From Oligoflexales bacterium (GTDB lineage Bacteria; Bdellovibrionota_B; Oligoflexia; Oligoflexales; Bog-1112): a DNA stretch of 64,000 nt. Location of the stretch: the NCBI GenBank assembly GCA_017985985.1, contig JAGNWK010000005.1, positions 1-64,000 of the forward strand, read 5' to 3'. Positions 25,911-34,173 of the stretch are shown here, one piece after another. Position 1 is the stretch's first letter. Every line of letters starts with the position of its first letter. A program made the translations under genes and the position numbers. The notes under the pieces are model-generated. The model was not told the DNA's origin. It did no database searches and worked only from the letters and a program-made list of their open reading frames with translations.

Positions 25911-26819
25911 ATGAGTTTACGAGTTGAAGAGAGAAGCCTAGAGCTTGCTCTTGTGAAAGCTGCTGGGAAGCTTGGTCTCACCCAATCAGATATCGAATAT
26001 AAAGTGATATCAACAAACCCAGGCTTTTTAGGTTTTTTTGGCAAAAAGGTCATCATAGAAGCATGGAAGAAGAAAGCTGGCCAGACAAGACAGAACACAC
26101 AACGTAGCAGCGCCCCTCGCTCAAGTGGATCACACTCGCCTCGGAGAGATGAGGGATCAAACAACTACAAAAAAGACACTCGAACACGAGACGATAACAG
26201 AGATAACAGAGATAACAGAGATAACAGAGATAACAGAGATAACAGAGATAACAGAGATAACAGAGATAACAGAGATAACAGGCCTAGAAAGAGAGAGACC
26301 GAACAGGACGAAAGCTCCAAACAAGCTCTTTCCGACTTTTCGGCAGAGGATCTCGTAAAAGTTCAAGCTGAACTCCGTGAATTCTGCACATCCCTCTGCA
26401 CCCATATAGTCGGCTCTGAAGTCGCTGTTCACATCCAAGAAGATGGCGATCGTTGGATCTTTGACATTGACAGTGATTACATGGCTTCTCAAATCCAGAA
26501 GAACACCAAACTTGCTGAGTCTTTAGAGCACCTCCTTCGCAAAAAACCAAAGGGCTATAAGCAGGATCTACCATTTCGTATTTTCGTAGATTCGAGAAAG
26601 TCCAGACAACAGCGCGAAATTGAACTCATTGACATGGCCAAAGATCTTTCCAGCCAAGTTTCCCAAAACAAAAAACCGATCGTACTGAACTACCGCAGTT
26701 CTTATGACAGAAAAGTTATCCATACAGCCCTTGATAAGGATAAGCGAGTCTATACAAAGTCCATCGGAAACGGCCCCAACCGCAAACTTATGATCCTCCC
26801 CATCAAGGAAACTGCCTGA
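25911..26819 (+). CDS. jag: Jag/KhpB RNA-binding protein with expanded DNR repeat
   Basis: A 302-residue cytoplasmic RNA-binding protein. Residues 1-55 form the Jag_N domain (GLTQSDIEYKVISTNPGFLGFFGKKVIIEAW). A charged linker follows with ten DNR tripeptides encoded by a 9-bp tandem array (26193-26280). The C-terminal part has a KH-like domain (VGSEVAVHIQEDGDRWIFDI) and an R3H domain whose RSSYDRKVIHTAL keeps the Arg and His signature. AAGGAG precedes the ATG at good distance. Members of this family act in cell-envelope and division regulation; the neighbours yidC and mnmE are the usual ones. Confidence 0.95.
   Translation: MSLRVEERSLELALVKAAGKLGLTQSDIEYKVISTNPGFLGFFGKKVIIEAWKKKAGQTRQNTQRSSAPRSSGSHSPRRDEGSNNYKKDTRTRDDNRDNRDNRDNRDNRDNRDNRDNRDNRDNRPRKRETEQDESSKQALSDFSAEDLVKVQAELREFCTSLCTHIVGSEVAVHIQEDGDRWIFDIDSDYMASQIQKNTKLAESLEHLLRKKPKGYKQDLPFRIFVDSRKSRQQREIELIDMAKDLSSQVSQNKKPIVLNYRSSYDRKVIHTALDKDKRVYTKSIGNGPNRKLMILPIKETA
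26193..26280 (+). repeat. 9-bp microsatellite inside jag
   Basis: About 9.8 copies of a GATAACAGA unit encode the (Asp-Asn-Arg)10 tract. Copies are identical, which points to recent expansion. The unit is a multiple of three, so copy-number change would lengthen or shorten the linker without breaking the frame. Confidence 0.97.
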
Positions 26820-26823
26820 GCCG

Positions 26824-28287
26824 ATGACACGAGATGAAGAGCCCATCGTTGCTCTGGCCACTGGAGCCCTGCCCTCAGCCATAGCCCTCCTCCGGATTTC
26901 TGGCCAGACTTGTCATGCTCTCGTGAGAACATGCCTGCGGAAAAAGGGTTTGAGTCTCGTTGGCCAATCCTGGCCAGCAGGGCAGGCCCGTCTGCTGGAT
27001 TTTGTAGATCCAGCTGAACCTGAAATTATCGTAGATGAGATCGTAGTGGTCTGTTTCAAGACACCTCACTCCTACACAGGGCAAGACAGCGTCGAGCTGT
27101 CTTTTCATGGCAGCTCTTATGTCGTAGAAAAAGCGTTAAGTGTTCTCTCCTCCATAGGCATCCGACAGGCAGAGGCTGGAGAATTCACGCGCAGGGCCTT
27201 TCTCAACGGCAAAATGGACCTCACTACAGCAGAGGGGGTTCAGGCTCTCATCCACTCCTCCTCACAGCAGCAGTGGTTGGCAGCCAAGCAACTGGTGTCT
27301 GGCCGACTGAAGGTGGCCTTGACAGAACTTAGCACTCAGCTCATCGAAGCTCTCGCCTGGCTTGAAGCTGCCATTGATTTTCCGGACGAAGAGGAAACGT
27401 CTCGGCTTGGTCGTTTGGAAATTATGGGCAAGGTTGCGATCGTCCAAAATTCACTTATCGCTCTCAAAAATACTTATCGAGATGGAAAAGTAGCAGCCCA
27501 GGGCTTATCTGTAGTTCTGTGTGGAGAACCCAACGCAGGGAAGTCCACCATGCTCAATAGACTGCTCAATATGGAACGCTCTCTCGTCACCGAGATACCC
27601 GGTACAACGAGAGATTACATAGAAGAGTCTTGCCTGATCAAAGGTCGATTGATTCGCCTGATTGACACCGCAGGGATCCGCTCCAGTAAAGATCTCATTG
27701 AAAAAATGGGTATCGAAAGAAGTCTGGAACTGGCAAACAAAGCCGACCTGCTTGTGTTCCTCGTCCCTGCAGATCAAGCAGAAGAGGCCGAACAAAAATT
27801 CTCTGCCTGGTTAAAACTCGTTCAGAAAAAAAATACAACTGCCGGCTCATCCTCGCTCTCTGAGACCAGCACGGAGCCATCTTTCCTGAGCAGTGCTGAT
27901 AGCAATAGCGAGCGCTTCCTGAAAGTTTTAACAAAAAGTGATCTTCTCCCAGCTCAAATTTCGACACCACCGCACTGGATAAGCCTCTCCTGCCATACTG
28001 ATCAGGGTTTGGAGACATTTAAAGAGGAACTGGCTCGTGCTGTGGAAAAACGAACCAGTCGAGTAGAGGGGAATCTTTTTATAGGTCTAGAGAGACATTT
28101 CGAAGGTGTTAAAAAAGCTCTACAGTCTCTCGATAGTTTCAAGAAGTCTTGGGCAGAAGGAGCCTACGAAGAGATCCTGGCCTACGAGCTGAGGCAGTCC
28201 GCAGAACAGCTGACTGCATTGATCGGTCGTATCGATACCGATGACGTGCTAGAACATATTTTCAAGTCCTTTTGCATCGGAAAGTGA
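26824..28287 (+). CDS. mnmE: tRNA modification GTPase MnmE
   Basis: Works with MnmG to install the 5-(carboxymethyl)aminomethyl group on U34 of certain tRNAs. In 487 residues: N-terminal folate-binding domain (IVALATGALPSAIALLRISG, HGSSYVVEKAL), helical domain, and inserted G domain with GEPNAGKSTMLN (P-loop), EIPGTTRDYIEE, DTAGIRSS and TKSDL; the protein ends FKSFCIGK with the conserved C-terminal Cys. The G domain carries a Ser-rich insertion (SSSLSETSTEPSFLSSADS) before TKSD. It starts five bases after jag. Confidence 0.98.
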   Translation: MTRDEEPIVALATGALPSAIALLRISGQTCHALVRTCLRKKGLSLVGQSWPAGQARLLDFVDPAEPEIIVDEIVVVCFKTPHSYTGQDSVELSFHGSSYVVEKALSVLSSIGIRQAEAGEFTRRAFLNGKMDLTTAEGVQALIHSSSQQQWLAAKQLVSGRLKVALTELSTQLIEALAWLEAAIDFPDEEETSRLGRLEIMGKVAIVQNSLIALKNTYRDGKVAAQGLSVVLCGEPNAGKSTMLNRLLNMERSLVTEIPGTTRDYIEESCLIKGRLIRLIDTAGIRSSKDLIEKMGIERSLELANKADLLVFLVPADQAEEAEQKFSAWLKLVQKKNTTAGSSSLSETSTEPSFLSSADSNSERFLKVLTKSDLLPAQISTPPHWISLSCHTDQGLETFKEELARAVEKRTSRVEGNLFIGLERHFEGVKKALQSLDSFKKSWAEGAYEEILAYELRQSAEQLTALIGRIDTDDVLEHIFKSFCIGK

Positions 28288-28294
28288 GGCCGCT

Positions 28295-28702
28295 ATGATC
28301 CTTAGACCGATTCTGCTCGCGATCTTCTCCCTCTTCGGTATATCTAGCATCAGTCAAGCACAATCCCCCACGCCCCAAAGTTCTGACATCCCCACTATTC
28401 TTAGAAATCTGGTTCAGGCTATTCGTGGAGTCGAAGATCAACTCCAAGCTTTAAGTGAAGAGGCTAACACAACTCTTCATGAGGACGTACCGCTAGTACT
28501 GAGGGTGTGGAGCAACTCCAACCAAATTGTGAATGAAAAACTTTCTCTCACCAATCTTATGATCTCAGGAGCTGTCTTTGGGCTTGGTTCCGTAGCCATC
28601 TATCTCCCCACCGCTATTCTCTACCGAATGCTCATCAAATATTGCATCAAACCAAAGAGAACCCCTGAAAGTCAGGGCTATCAAACTATCTGGGCTACTT
28701 AG
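28295..28702 (+). CDS. small exported/membrane protein, unknown
   Basis: A 135-residue protein starting at ATG 28295, seven bases after mnmE and probably co-transcribed. It has a signal peptide (ILLAIFSLFGISSISQAQ), then a helical stretch with coiled-coil character (ILRNLVQAIRGVEDQLQALSEEA) and one membrane helix near residues 88-112 (LMISGAVFGLGSVAIYLPTAILY) ending in a short basic tail. The mature N-terminus should be periplasmic and the tail cytoplasmic. I recognise no family. Confidence 0.55.
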   Translation: MILRPILLAIFSLFGISSISQAQSPTPQSSDIPTILRNLVQAIRGVEDQLQALSEEANTTLHEDVPLVLRVWSNSNQIVNEKLSLTNLMISGAVFGLGSVAIYLPTAILYRMLIKYCIKPKRTPESQGYQTIWAT

Positions 28703-28718
28703 TCTTCGCATTGACTTT

Positions 28719-28744
28719 CTAAAGAGGGCGTTCCCCCTCTTTAG
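28719..28744. terminator. family D hairpin between convergent genes
   Basis: A perfect 10-bp stem (CTAAAGAGGG with CCCTCTTTAG) with loop CGTTCC, followed on the plus strand by GTTTCT. It sits 16 bases after each of two convergent stops, a good place for a bidirectional terminator, and is a copy of dispersed family D. Confidence 0.6.
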
Positions 28745-28760
28745 GTTTCTCCACCTTCTT

Positions 28761-29246
28761 TTAGACCTCTTCTGCCGCGACGCCTTTTTTGTAAAGAGAG
28801 TAAACGTAAACAGTAAGATCTGTTCCAGAGAAAACTTTATCAATTAGAGGCTTCACATCTTCCCACTTAAGACCACCCACACCTGTAGCCAATTTTGTCA
28901 GGGCAAGTGTAGTAAGTCGCTTCTCTAGCAGTTCATTTTTAAGGGCATGCAGAGAATGATTTACATGTGCAAGTGATGCTTTTCCAGGATGTGTGTTGTG
29001 ATCTGGGGCGGGATCTTGAGTGAACAAATTGACAATCATGGGAGAAGCTGGGCCCTTCCAGCTCCAAATACTTCCCGGCTTAGGATGACTTGTGTGATAA
29101 TGATGTCGAAAATCCTTGTACATGGAAGGCCAATTTTCTCTTAGAGAAAGAGCCAGACCCTGCTTGAAATCATCATTCGGCGCAACTCCATGAGCGATCG
29201 CTGCAGCCTTACTCAGTAATATATCTCCGGTCACTTCCTTTATCAT
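28761..29246 (-). CDS. macrodomain protein, TARG1/Poa1p-like
   Basis: A 161-residue single macrodomain, a fold that binds ADP-ribose. The order GDILLSKAAAIAHGVAPND then FKQGLALSLRENWPSMYKDF, MIVNLFTQDP, and LALTKLATGVGGLKWEDVKPLIDKVF follows the TARG1/OARD1-like branch. In human TARG1 the catalytic pair is a Lys and an Asp in a GLDRL motif. Here the corresponding region reads GVGGL, so the Asp seems lost, and the activity may be binding or a different hydrolysis (for example ADP-ribose 1''-phosphate). This residue comparison is from memory. Stand-alone gene convergent with the mnmE unit. Confidence 0.85.
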   Translation of the reverse strand: MIKEVTGDILLSKAAAIAHGVAPNDDFKQGLALSLRENWPSMYKDFRHHYHTSHPKPGSIWSWKGPASPMIVNLFTQDPAPDHNTHPGKASLAHVNHSLHALKNELLEKRLTTLALTKLATGVGGLKWEDVKPLIDKVFSGTDLTVYVYSLYKKGVAAEEV

Positions 29247-29269
29247 ACGAACCTCTTTTTGCGGTATTT

Positions 29270-29363
29270 AGGAACCATCCCACAAGTCGTCTAGCAAGGC
29301 GTTGAGGAGCGAGCCGCACAGCGACGAAAATAGCGTAGCTAGACGACTTGTGGAATGGTTCCT
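29270..29363. repeat. 94-bp palindromic element
   Basis: The 26-base ends are inverted repeats with one mismatch (outer AGGAACCAT, inner GTCGTCTAGC). The 42-base middle is GC-rich. It is a different family from A-E and the only copy in the window. It sits upstream of the macrodomain gene. Confidence 0.85.
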
Positions 29364-29463
29364 AGTATTTCAAAGACCCAGCTCCGGTATACAGAACTGA
29401 GTTCAATCTTGCAAGAAAGACTGGTAAAAAAAGCCTTTTTTCTTAGTGAAAATAGTTATGGTC

Positions 29464-29770
29464 CGATACCCCTCGACTTCGCTCGGGGTGACGTTCTCAC
29501 TTCGCTCCAACCTGTCTAAATATTACGATTTCGTCATTGCGAGGAGCCGTAGGCGACGAAGCAATCTTGCCTTTGCATGGAGATTGCTTCGTTTCGCTCG
29601 CAATGACGAGGCTCTGCGATGAGTACTTAGACAGCTTCGCTCGGGGTGACGTTCTCACTTCGCTCCAACCTGTCTAAATATTACGATTTCGTCATTGCGA
29701 GGAGCCGTAGGCGACGAAGCAATCTTGCCTTTGCATGGAGATTGCTTCGCTTCGCTCGCAATGACGAGGT
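29464..29770. repeat. tandem duplication (158 bp) of joined A and B repeats
   Basis: The block beginning CTTCGCTCGGGGTGACG at 29477 recurs at 29635, a period of 158 bases. Each copy has a family A fragment followed by a complete family B hairpin (about 29532-29608 and 29690-29766). Copies are nearly identical, indicating a recent duplication. With the 94-bp palindrome it fills the 541-base gene-free gap between pheT and the macrodomain gene; 29364-29463 shows nothing recognisable. Confidence 0.9.
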
Positions 29771-29787
29771 GCGACCCCTCACAAAAA

Positions 29788-32472
29788 CTATCTTTGCTCA
29801 GCTCCCAAACTAGATTTGAGATAATCAAGAAGCTTCTGAAGTTCATCAGCAACTTCTACATCAGTGAGAGTTCTTTCTGCTGATTGAAAAACAAAACTAG
29901 CTGCAAAACTCTTCTTGTTGTCACCGAGTTTTTCATCCGTATAAACATCAAACAGGCGAAAATCACGAAGATGCTTCTTTTGAAAAGTGGAGATAGCTTC
30001 AGAGAATTTCTGGTAACTTACCTTGTCATCCAAAAGCAAAGCAAGATCTCTGTTTGCGGCAGGGAACCTCAGGGGAGCTGAGGCCCTCGCTAACTTTTGC
30101 TTATGAATATAGTCTTCGAGCACTTGATAGAAAGCTTCAAGATTAAGTTCCATGGCAACAGGCACTTTTTCTCCCAATCCAAACGAGGCCGCAACGCGAG
30201 GATGAATTTCGCCAAGCCAAGCTATGCAGAGGCCTGCCTCCGTCAGCAGAAAAGCTGATCGCCCTGGATGCAAAAATGGCAGTTCAGCCTCAGAGGCACC
30301 TTGCAACTGAAGCCCTGAAGCCTCAGAAAACAAATCAGCCCCTTTGAAACCAAAAGCAGAGAATAGAGAGACCAAGATCTCCTTCGCATGCCAGAAACTT
30401 GCTTCCGCTTCGCCATGATCCCAGGTCCGCTCTCCCCAGGGTTGATCGAGGAGCAAACCAAGAATCTCCTTCTCCTGCGCTCTGCCACTCTCTGCCCTAG
30501 CTTTTATACTCAGCTGTCGCGAACCTTCAAGAAAAGACAGCCACTTCTTATCCAAATCAGCACTTGACTTAAGAGGGAGAAACGCTCGAGCGACCTCGAA
30601 TATTCTTCCACCTTGCTGCCCTCGATGCCGGTTACGACTCAGTACAGTGAGCAAACTTGGCAGGAGTAGAGCTCGCAGATAGTTCTGCTCTGCACTCATT
30701 GGATTGAGGAGTCGAATTTGAGGATACAGAGGGTGTGTTGCGGGCAGAAGTATCTGTTCTAGTTCCTGAGCTCCGACGAACGGATAACTGACAACTTCGC
30801 TGAGACCTAATGTTGCAAGCTGTGTTTTTAACTTAAATCGAAAACTCAAATAGGGGTCTTCCACAAGGGAACTTTCCCTCGCCTCAGGCACTTCATAGGG
30901 GATCTTCGAATAGCCCAACATCCTACCCACTTCCTCTATGATGTCGGCTTCACTCTCTATATCGTGCCTATGACTCGGAACCAAAAGCTCGATCGGCGTC
31001 GAAGCCTCTGCTCCCTGCAGATTCGTCGTAGTGATAAATCCAAGCGGCTGAAGATGACTCATGCAGAGTTCGAGACTCACCGTCGGTATCGCTAAGACTT
31101 TACGAAGACGGGACAGGCGAAAACTTACCTTCTTGGGATGAGAAAAAGCTCGCATCTTCTCGTTTAATTCAAAGTACAGAGATTCGCCAGGCGGTGAGTG
31201 CTGCAGGTCCTCAGAAACCTCTCGAATAAGTTGGACGATCCGATCAGCTACCACCTTAAAAAGACCGGGATCAACCCCCCGTTCAAAGCGATGAGAAGCT
31301 TCTGTGTGCAGAGCCAGCCTCTTCGCTGCCTTTCTGACCCAGACAGGGTGAAATTGAGCAATTTCTATCAGCAGGGCCTTCGTTGTTTCACACACTTCAG
31401 CTCGAGCCCCCCCCATGACGCCCGCAAGAGCAACGGGCCCCTGCTCATCGCAAATCACGAGGTCCCCTTCCTGCAGGGAGTAGGTCTTGCCATCCAGAGC
31501 TTCAAAACTCTGCCCTCCGCCCTCTTTTTTAACCTGACGCAGACCTAAAGTCTGGCCTACAAGTTTATCCTGATCATAAGCATGAGTAGGCTGGCCATAT
31601 TCCAGCATTACATAATTGCTAATATCGACGATCCAATGAACAGGTCTCACCCCTGAGGCGAGGAGTCGCTGTCGTAACCAGATGGGTGAGCTTTGTGTTG
31701 CCTCATGCACACCAGTCAGAGAGACGACAAGAAAATTTCCACAGAGCTCAGAACTCTCACTCAGAACTTGGGTATTCGGCTTGACGAGGTCTCTTGCTAC
31801 CCCTTCCTTTTCATGGTAAATTTTCTTTTGATTTCCAAGTATTATACTTGATGTCGCCCCTTCTTCAGACTCCGTTTGAGCTTGTCTCGACCGCTTTTTT
31901 GGTGTCTTGATGGGACGATGAAGTTTAGCAGAGAGTTCTCGTGCTAGTCCTAAGTAACTCAAAGCATCAGCTCGTTGCGGCGTTATTTTAAGTTCTAGGA
32001 CAGTATCAGCCCTATCGATATAAGAGGACAAACGCGACCCGACCGGCAAGTCCAAGGGGAGTTCCAGAATCCCAGCGTGGTCATCTGAAAGTTGCAGCTC
32101 TCGTTCGCTGCAGAGCATCCCCTCGGAGAGCTCTCCTCGAAGCTTGGCTTTTTGAATGAGGGTTCCATCAGGTAGCTTCGAACCCACACTAGCAAGGACT
32201 ACACGGAGTCCAGTTCGAACATTATGGGCACCACAGACGATAGACAGGAGCCCACCCGTTCCTGCATCCACCTGGCAAAGAGAGAGGGTGTCCGCATTGG
32301 GATGCCGTTTAGCTTCAACGACAGAGGCTAGAACAAGACCTTTATCGTAAGGTTCAAAGCTCTTAAAGCCCTCAACCTCAAGGCCTAGCTGGGTAAGAGT
32401 GTCAGCGATAACAGATGGGGTCAAATCTGAGATATCGATATAGTCGTTTAGCCATCTAAGAGAAATGATCAT
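29788..32472 (-). CDS. pheT: phenylalanyl-tRNA synthetase beta subunit
   Basis: Beta subunit of the alpha2beta2 enzyme charging tRNA-Phe, 894 residues. ATG 32472 (MIISLRWLNDYIDISD) is the natural N-terminus. Domains: tRNA-binding OB fold (about 40-160, VVEAKRHPNADTLSLCQVDAG), B3/B4 editing region (SPIWLRQRLLASGVRPVHWIVDISNYVMLEYGQPTHAYD in segments), B5 domain, and C-terminal ferredoxin-like anticodon-binding domain (ASAPLRFPAANRDLALLLDD). The B3 region contains a charged insertion near residues 205-240. It lies alone; pheS, usually directly upstream, is not in the window. Confidence 0.97.
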   Translation of the reverse strand: MIISLRWLNDYIDISDLTPSVIADTLTQLGLEVEGFKSFEPYDKGLVLASVVEAKRHPNADTLSLCQVDAGTGGLLSIVCGAHNVRTGLRVVLASVGSKLPDGTLIQKAKLRGELSEGMLCSERELQLSDDHAGILELPLDLPVGSRLSSYIDRADTVLELKITPQRADALSYLGLARELSAKLHRPIKTPKKRSRQAQTESEEGATSSIILGNQKKIYHEKEGVARDLVKPNTQVLSESSELCGNFLVVSLTGVHEATQSSPIWLRQRLLASGVRPVHWIVDISNYVMLEYGQPTHAYDQDKLVGQTLGLRQVKKEGGGQSFEALDGKTYSLQEGDLVICDEQGPVALAGVMGGARAEVCETTKALLIEIAQFHPVWVRKAAKRLALHTEASHRFERGVDPGLFKVVADRIVQLIREVSEDLQHSPPGESLYFELNEKMRAFSHPKKVSFRLSRLRKVLAIPTVSLELCMSHLQPLGFITTTNLQGAEASTPIELLVPSHRHDIESEADIIEEVGRMLGYSKIPYEVPEARESSLVEDPYLSFRFKLKTQLATLGLSEVVSYPFVGAQELEQILLPATHPLYPQIRLLNPMSAEQNYLRALLLPSLLTVLSRNRHRGQQGGRIFEVARAFLPLKSSADLDKKWLSFLEGSRQLSIKARAESGRAQEKEILGLLLDQPWGERTWDHGEAEASFWHAKEILVSLFSAFGFKGADLFSEASGLQLQGASEAELPFLHPGRSAFLLTEAGLCIAWLGEIHPRVAASFGLGEKVPVAMELNLEAFYQVLEDYIHKQKLARASAPLRFPAANRDLALLLDDKVSYQKFSEAISTFQKKHLRDFRLFDVYTDEKLGDNKKSFAASFVFQSAERTLTDVEVADELQKLLDYLKSSLGAEQR

Positions 32473-32564
32473 AGGTCCTTGTTCCTTACACAAAACCAAG
32501 AGGGATCCCTAAGGAGGAGCGCCCTCTGTAGGCCAAAAGCTTGAGTGAGCAGGAAGGTTATACC

Positions 32565-33302
32565 ATGGATAGAAAGTATTTCTACGGGATGATGTTAGGC
32601 GAAGGGAACTTAGACTACGAGCTCTACATCAACACACAGCAGCTCCTGACAGCCCAAAAACCCTACTCTGATCTCTGCAATGCTGACGAGCTCCAGTTTC
32701 AACTTGTCCACCAGGTCGAGGAACTTTGGATGAAACTGATCGCCTATACTTTGCTGGACATTGACGAACAGCTCCTCGAGGGTCACACTTTAAAAGTTTT
32801 GACCCTTTTTAAACGGGTTCACTCCCTTCAGCACTGCCTGACAGAAGCTGTCGCCCTTCTCGAAACTATGTCTCCGAAAGCCTACCAAGAAATACGTCTT
32901 CAATTGGGTAACGGCAGCGGACAAGAATCTCCTGGTTTTCGAACTTTACTCCAAATGCCCTGGCACCTGTGGCAGAGCTTCGAAAAGTCCTATCTGACAA
33001 CAAAAGGCCTCACCGTCAAAGATATCTACCACGATCAGTACACCCATTGTGAATCCTATGTCGTGGCTGAGGCTCTCGCTGAATTTGATGAGCTGTTTGT
33101 AAAGTTTAGGTTTCATCACTTTCAATTGGTGCGTAGAAGTATCGGCACAAATGCGACATCTCTCAAAGGACGCTCCTCAGAACTGCTGAGGAAGGGCCTC
33201 GAAATGTCCTTCTTCCCAGATCTGTGGAAAGTCAGGGGCGAAATGACAGACGCGTGGGGGGGACAGTACGGTCAAGTCCGAGACTCTCTCTCGGTTTCTT
33301 AG
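32565..33302 (+). CDS. kynA: tryptophan 2,3-dioxygenase
   Basis: Haem enzyme opening the indole ring of L-tryptophan to N-formylkynurenine, the first step of the kynurenine route. ATG 32565 has GGAAGG seven bases upstream and gives 245 residues, slightly short for the family. Motifs: DELQFQLVHQVEELWMKL (substrate pocket), RLQLGNGSGQESPGFR, and FRFHHFQLVRRSIG with the proximal haem His, then GTNATSLKGRS. No other kynurenine gene is near. Divergent from pheT. Confidence 0.96.
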   Translation: MDRKYFYGMMLGEGNLDYELYINTQQLLTAQKPYSDLCNADELQFQLVHQVEELWMKLIAYTLLDIDEQLLEGHTLKVLTLFKRVHSLQHCLTEAVALLETMSPKAYQEIRLQLGNGSGQESPGFRTLLQMPWHLWQSFEKSYLTTKGLTVKDIYHDQYTHCESYVVAEALAEFDELFVKFRFHHFQLVRRSIGTNATSLKGRSSELLRKGLEMSFFPDLWKVRGEMTDAWGGQYGQVRDSLSVS

Positions 33303-33314
33303 ATACAAAATATT

Positions 33315-33361
33315 AGCAAGTAGGGGGGTCAGGGGGAAAACTGGGCAGCTGGTTCCCCCTG
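33315..33361 (+). repeat. family C element between convergent genes
   Basis: Runs from AGCAAGTAGGGGGG to CAGCTGGTTCCCCC, directly after the tryptophan dioxygenase stop and in the sense orientation for that gene. Confidence 0.65.
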
Positions 33362-33370
33362 GAAAGAATC

Positions 33371-34132
33371 TCAGCTTTCTTCCTTCTCTATCGACAGAAC
33401 CTGAAGCGTACACGACCCTATTTCAATCGAATCACTTGGCATGATCTTATGGACACCGGGGTCCATCTTCTTTTTATTAAGAAAAGAACCGTTGGTCGAC
33501 CCCAAGTCCTCAGCAAAAATTTCTCCTGACTCGTTGATTTTCACCAAAAGGTGACGTCGGGACAGATTTTCATCCAGTTGAAATTTTCCTTGTTCACAGT
33601 TCCGACCTAAATACAAAGAAGACTGTGTAAACTGTAGCGTTTCCTCTTGCCCATCACCGTATCGAACCTGGACAAGCATGAGCCAGACTTTCTTGCGAGA
33701 CTGGGCATCTCTAAACAGACTTATAATATTTGTTTTTTCGATTCGGTCTGAAGAGCTTTTGGGGGGAGATGAAATTTTCACTTGAGCGAGAGTTTGAATT
33801 TTTTTGACTTTATCTTCATCCTCCAAGATGAAAAGGATAAAAGTTCCCCCGATACTGATCCTATCGTCTGATTCAAGTTTGTGACGGAGTATTTTTTTCG
33901 CATTCACAAAAGTGCCATTCGTACTGTTCATATCGAGTATAAAGTAGGACTGATCGACGTATTGAATTTGACAGTGGGTCGAAGACACCTCTAGGTCGTC
34001 GATGATTATATCCCCCTTTTCTCGACCAATGATAGTTGCACCATGATTCAATTTGACTGAGTTATATTTTTCAGAATCATTGACGAAATGCAAAACAGCA
34101 CGCTTGACCTTGGGTTTCTCTTCCTTATCCAT
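33371..34132 (-). CDS. protein with two FHA domains
   Basis: A 253-residue cytoplasmic protein starting at ATG 34132. Two forkhead-associated domains, which bind phosphothreonine peptides, are joined by a linker: the first (about 30-105) has ATIIGREKGDIIIDDLEVSSTHCQI and DMNSTNGTFVN, the second (about 170-250) has LYLGRNCEQGKFQLDENLSRRHLLV and DLGSTNGSFLN. Both keep the GR, S-H/RRH and STNG positions, so both should bind. No Ser/Thr kinase gene is next to it; the target is unknown. It follows the aldehyde dehydrogenase gene by 41 bases on the same strand. Confidence 0.93.
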   Translation of the reverse strand: MDKEEKPKVKRAVLHFVNDSEKYNSVKLNHGATIIGREKGDIIIDDLEVSSTHCQIQYVDQSYFILDMNSTNGTFVNAKKILRHKLESDDRISIGGTFILFILEDEDKVKKIQTLAQVKISSPPKSSSDRIEKTNIISLFRDAQSRKKVWLMLVQVRYGDGQEETLQFTQSSLYLGRNCEQGKFQLDENLSRRHLLVKINESGEIFAEDLGSTNGSFLNKKKMDPGVHKIMPSDSIEIGSCTLQVLSIEKEES

Positions 34133-34173
34133 CAACAGTCCTACCTTATTTCTAGTAAAATACAGCGAACATA

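Noticed and set aside
26157-26492. Minus-strand open frame rich in VIS repeats inside jag
   Set aside because: Antisense shadow of the 9-bp microsatellite; no start signal.
22297-28702. Chromosome origin near yidD-yidC-jag-mnmE
   Set aside because: These genes are often near oriC, but dnaA, rpmH, rnpA and a DnaA-box cluster are not visible here.
29464-29770. Possible CRISPR-like direct repeats
   Set aside because: There are only two units of 158 bases, both made of dispersed hairpin repeats found elsewhere; no short repeat-spacer pattern and no cas genes.
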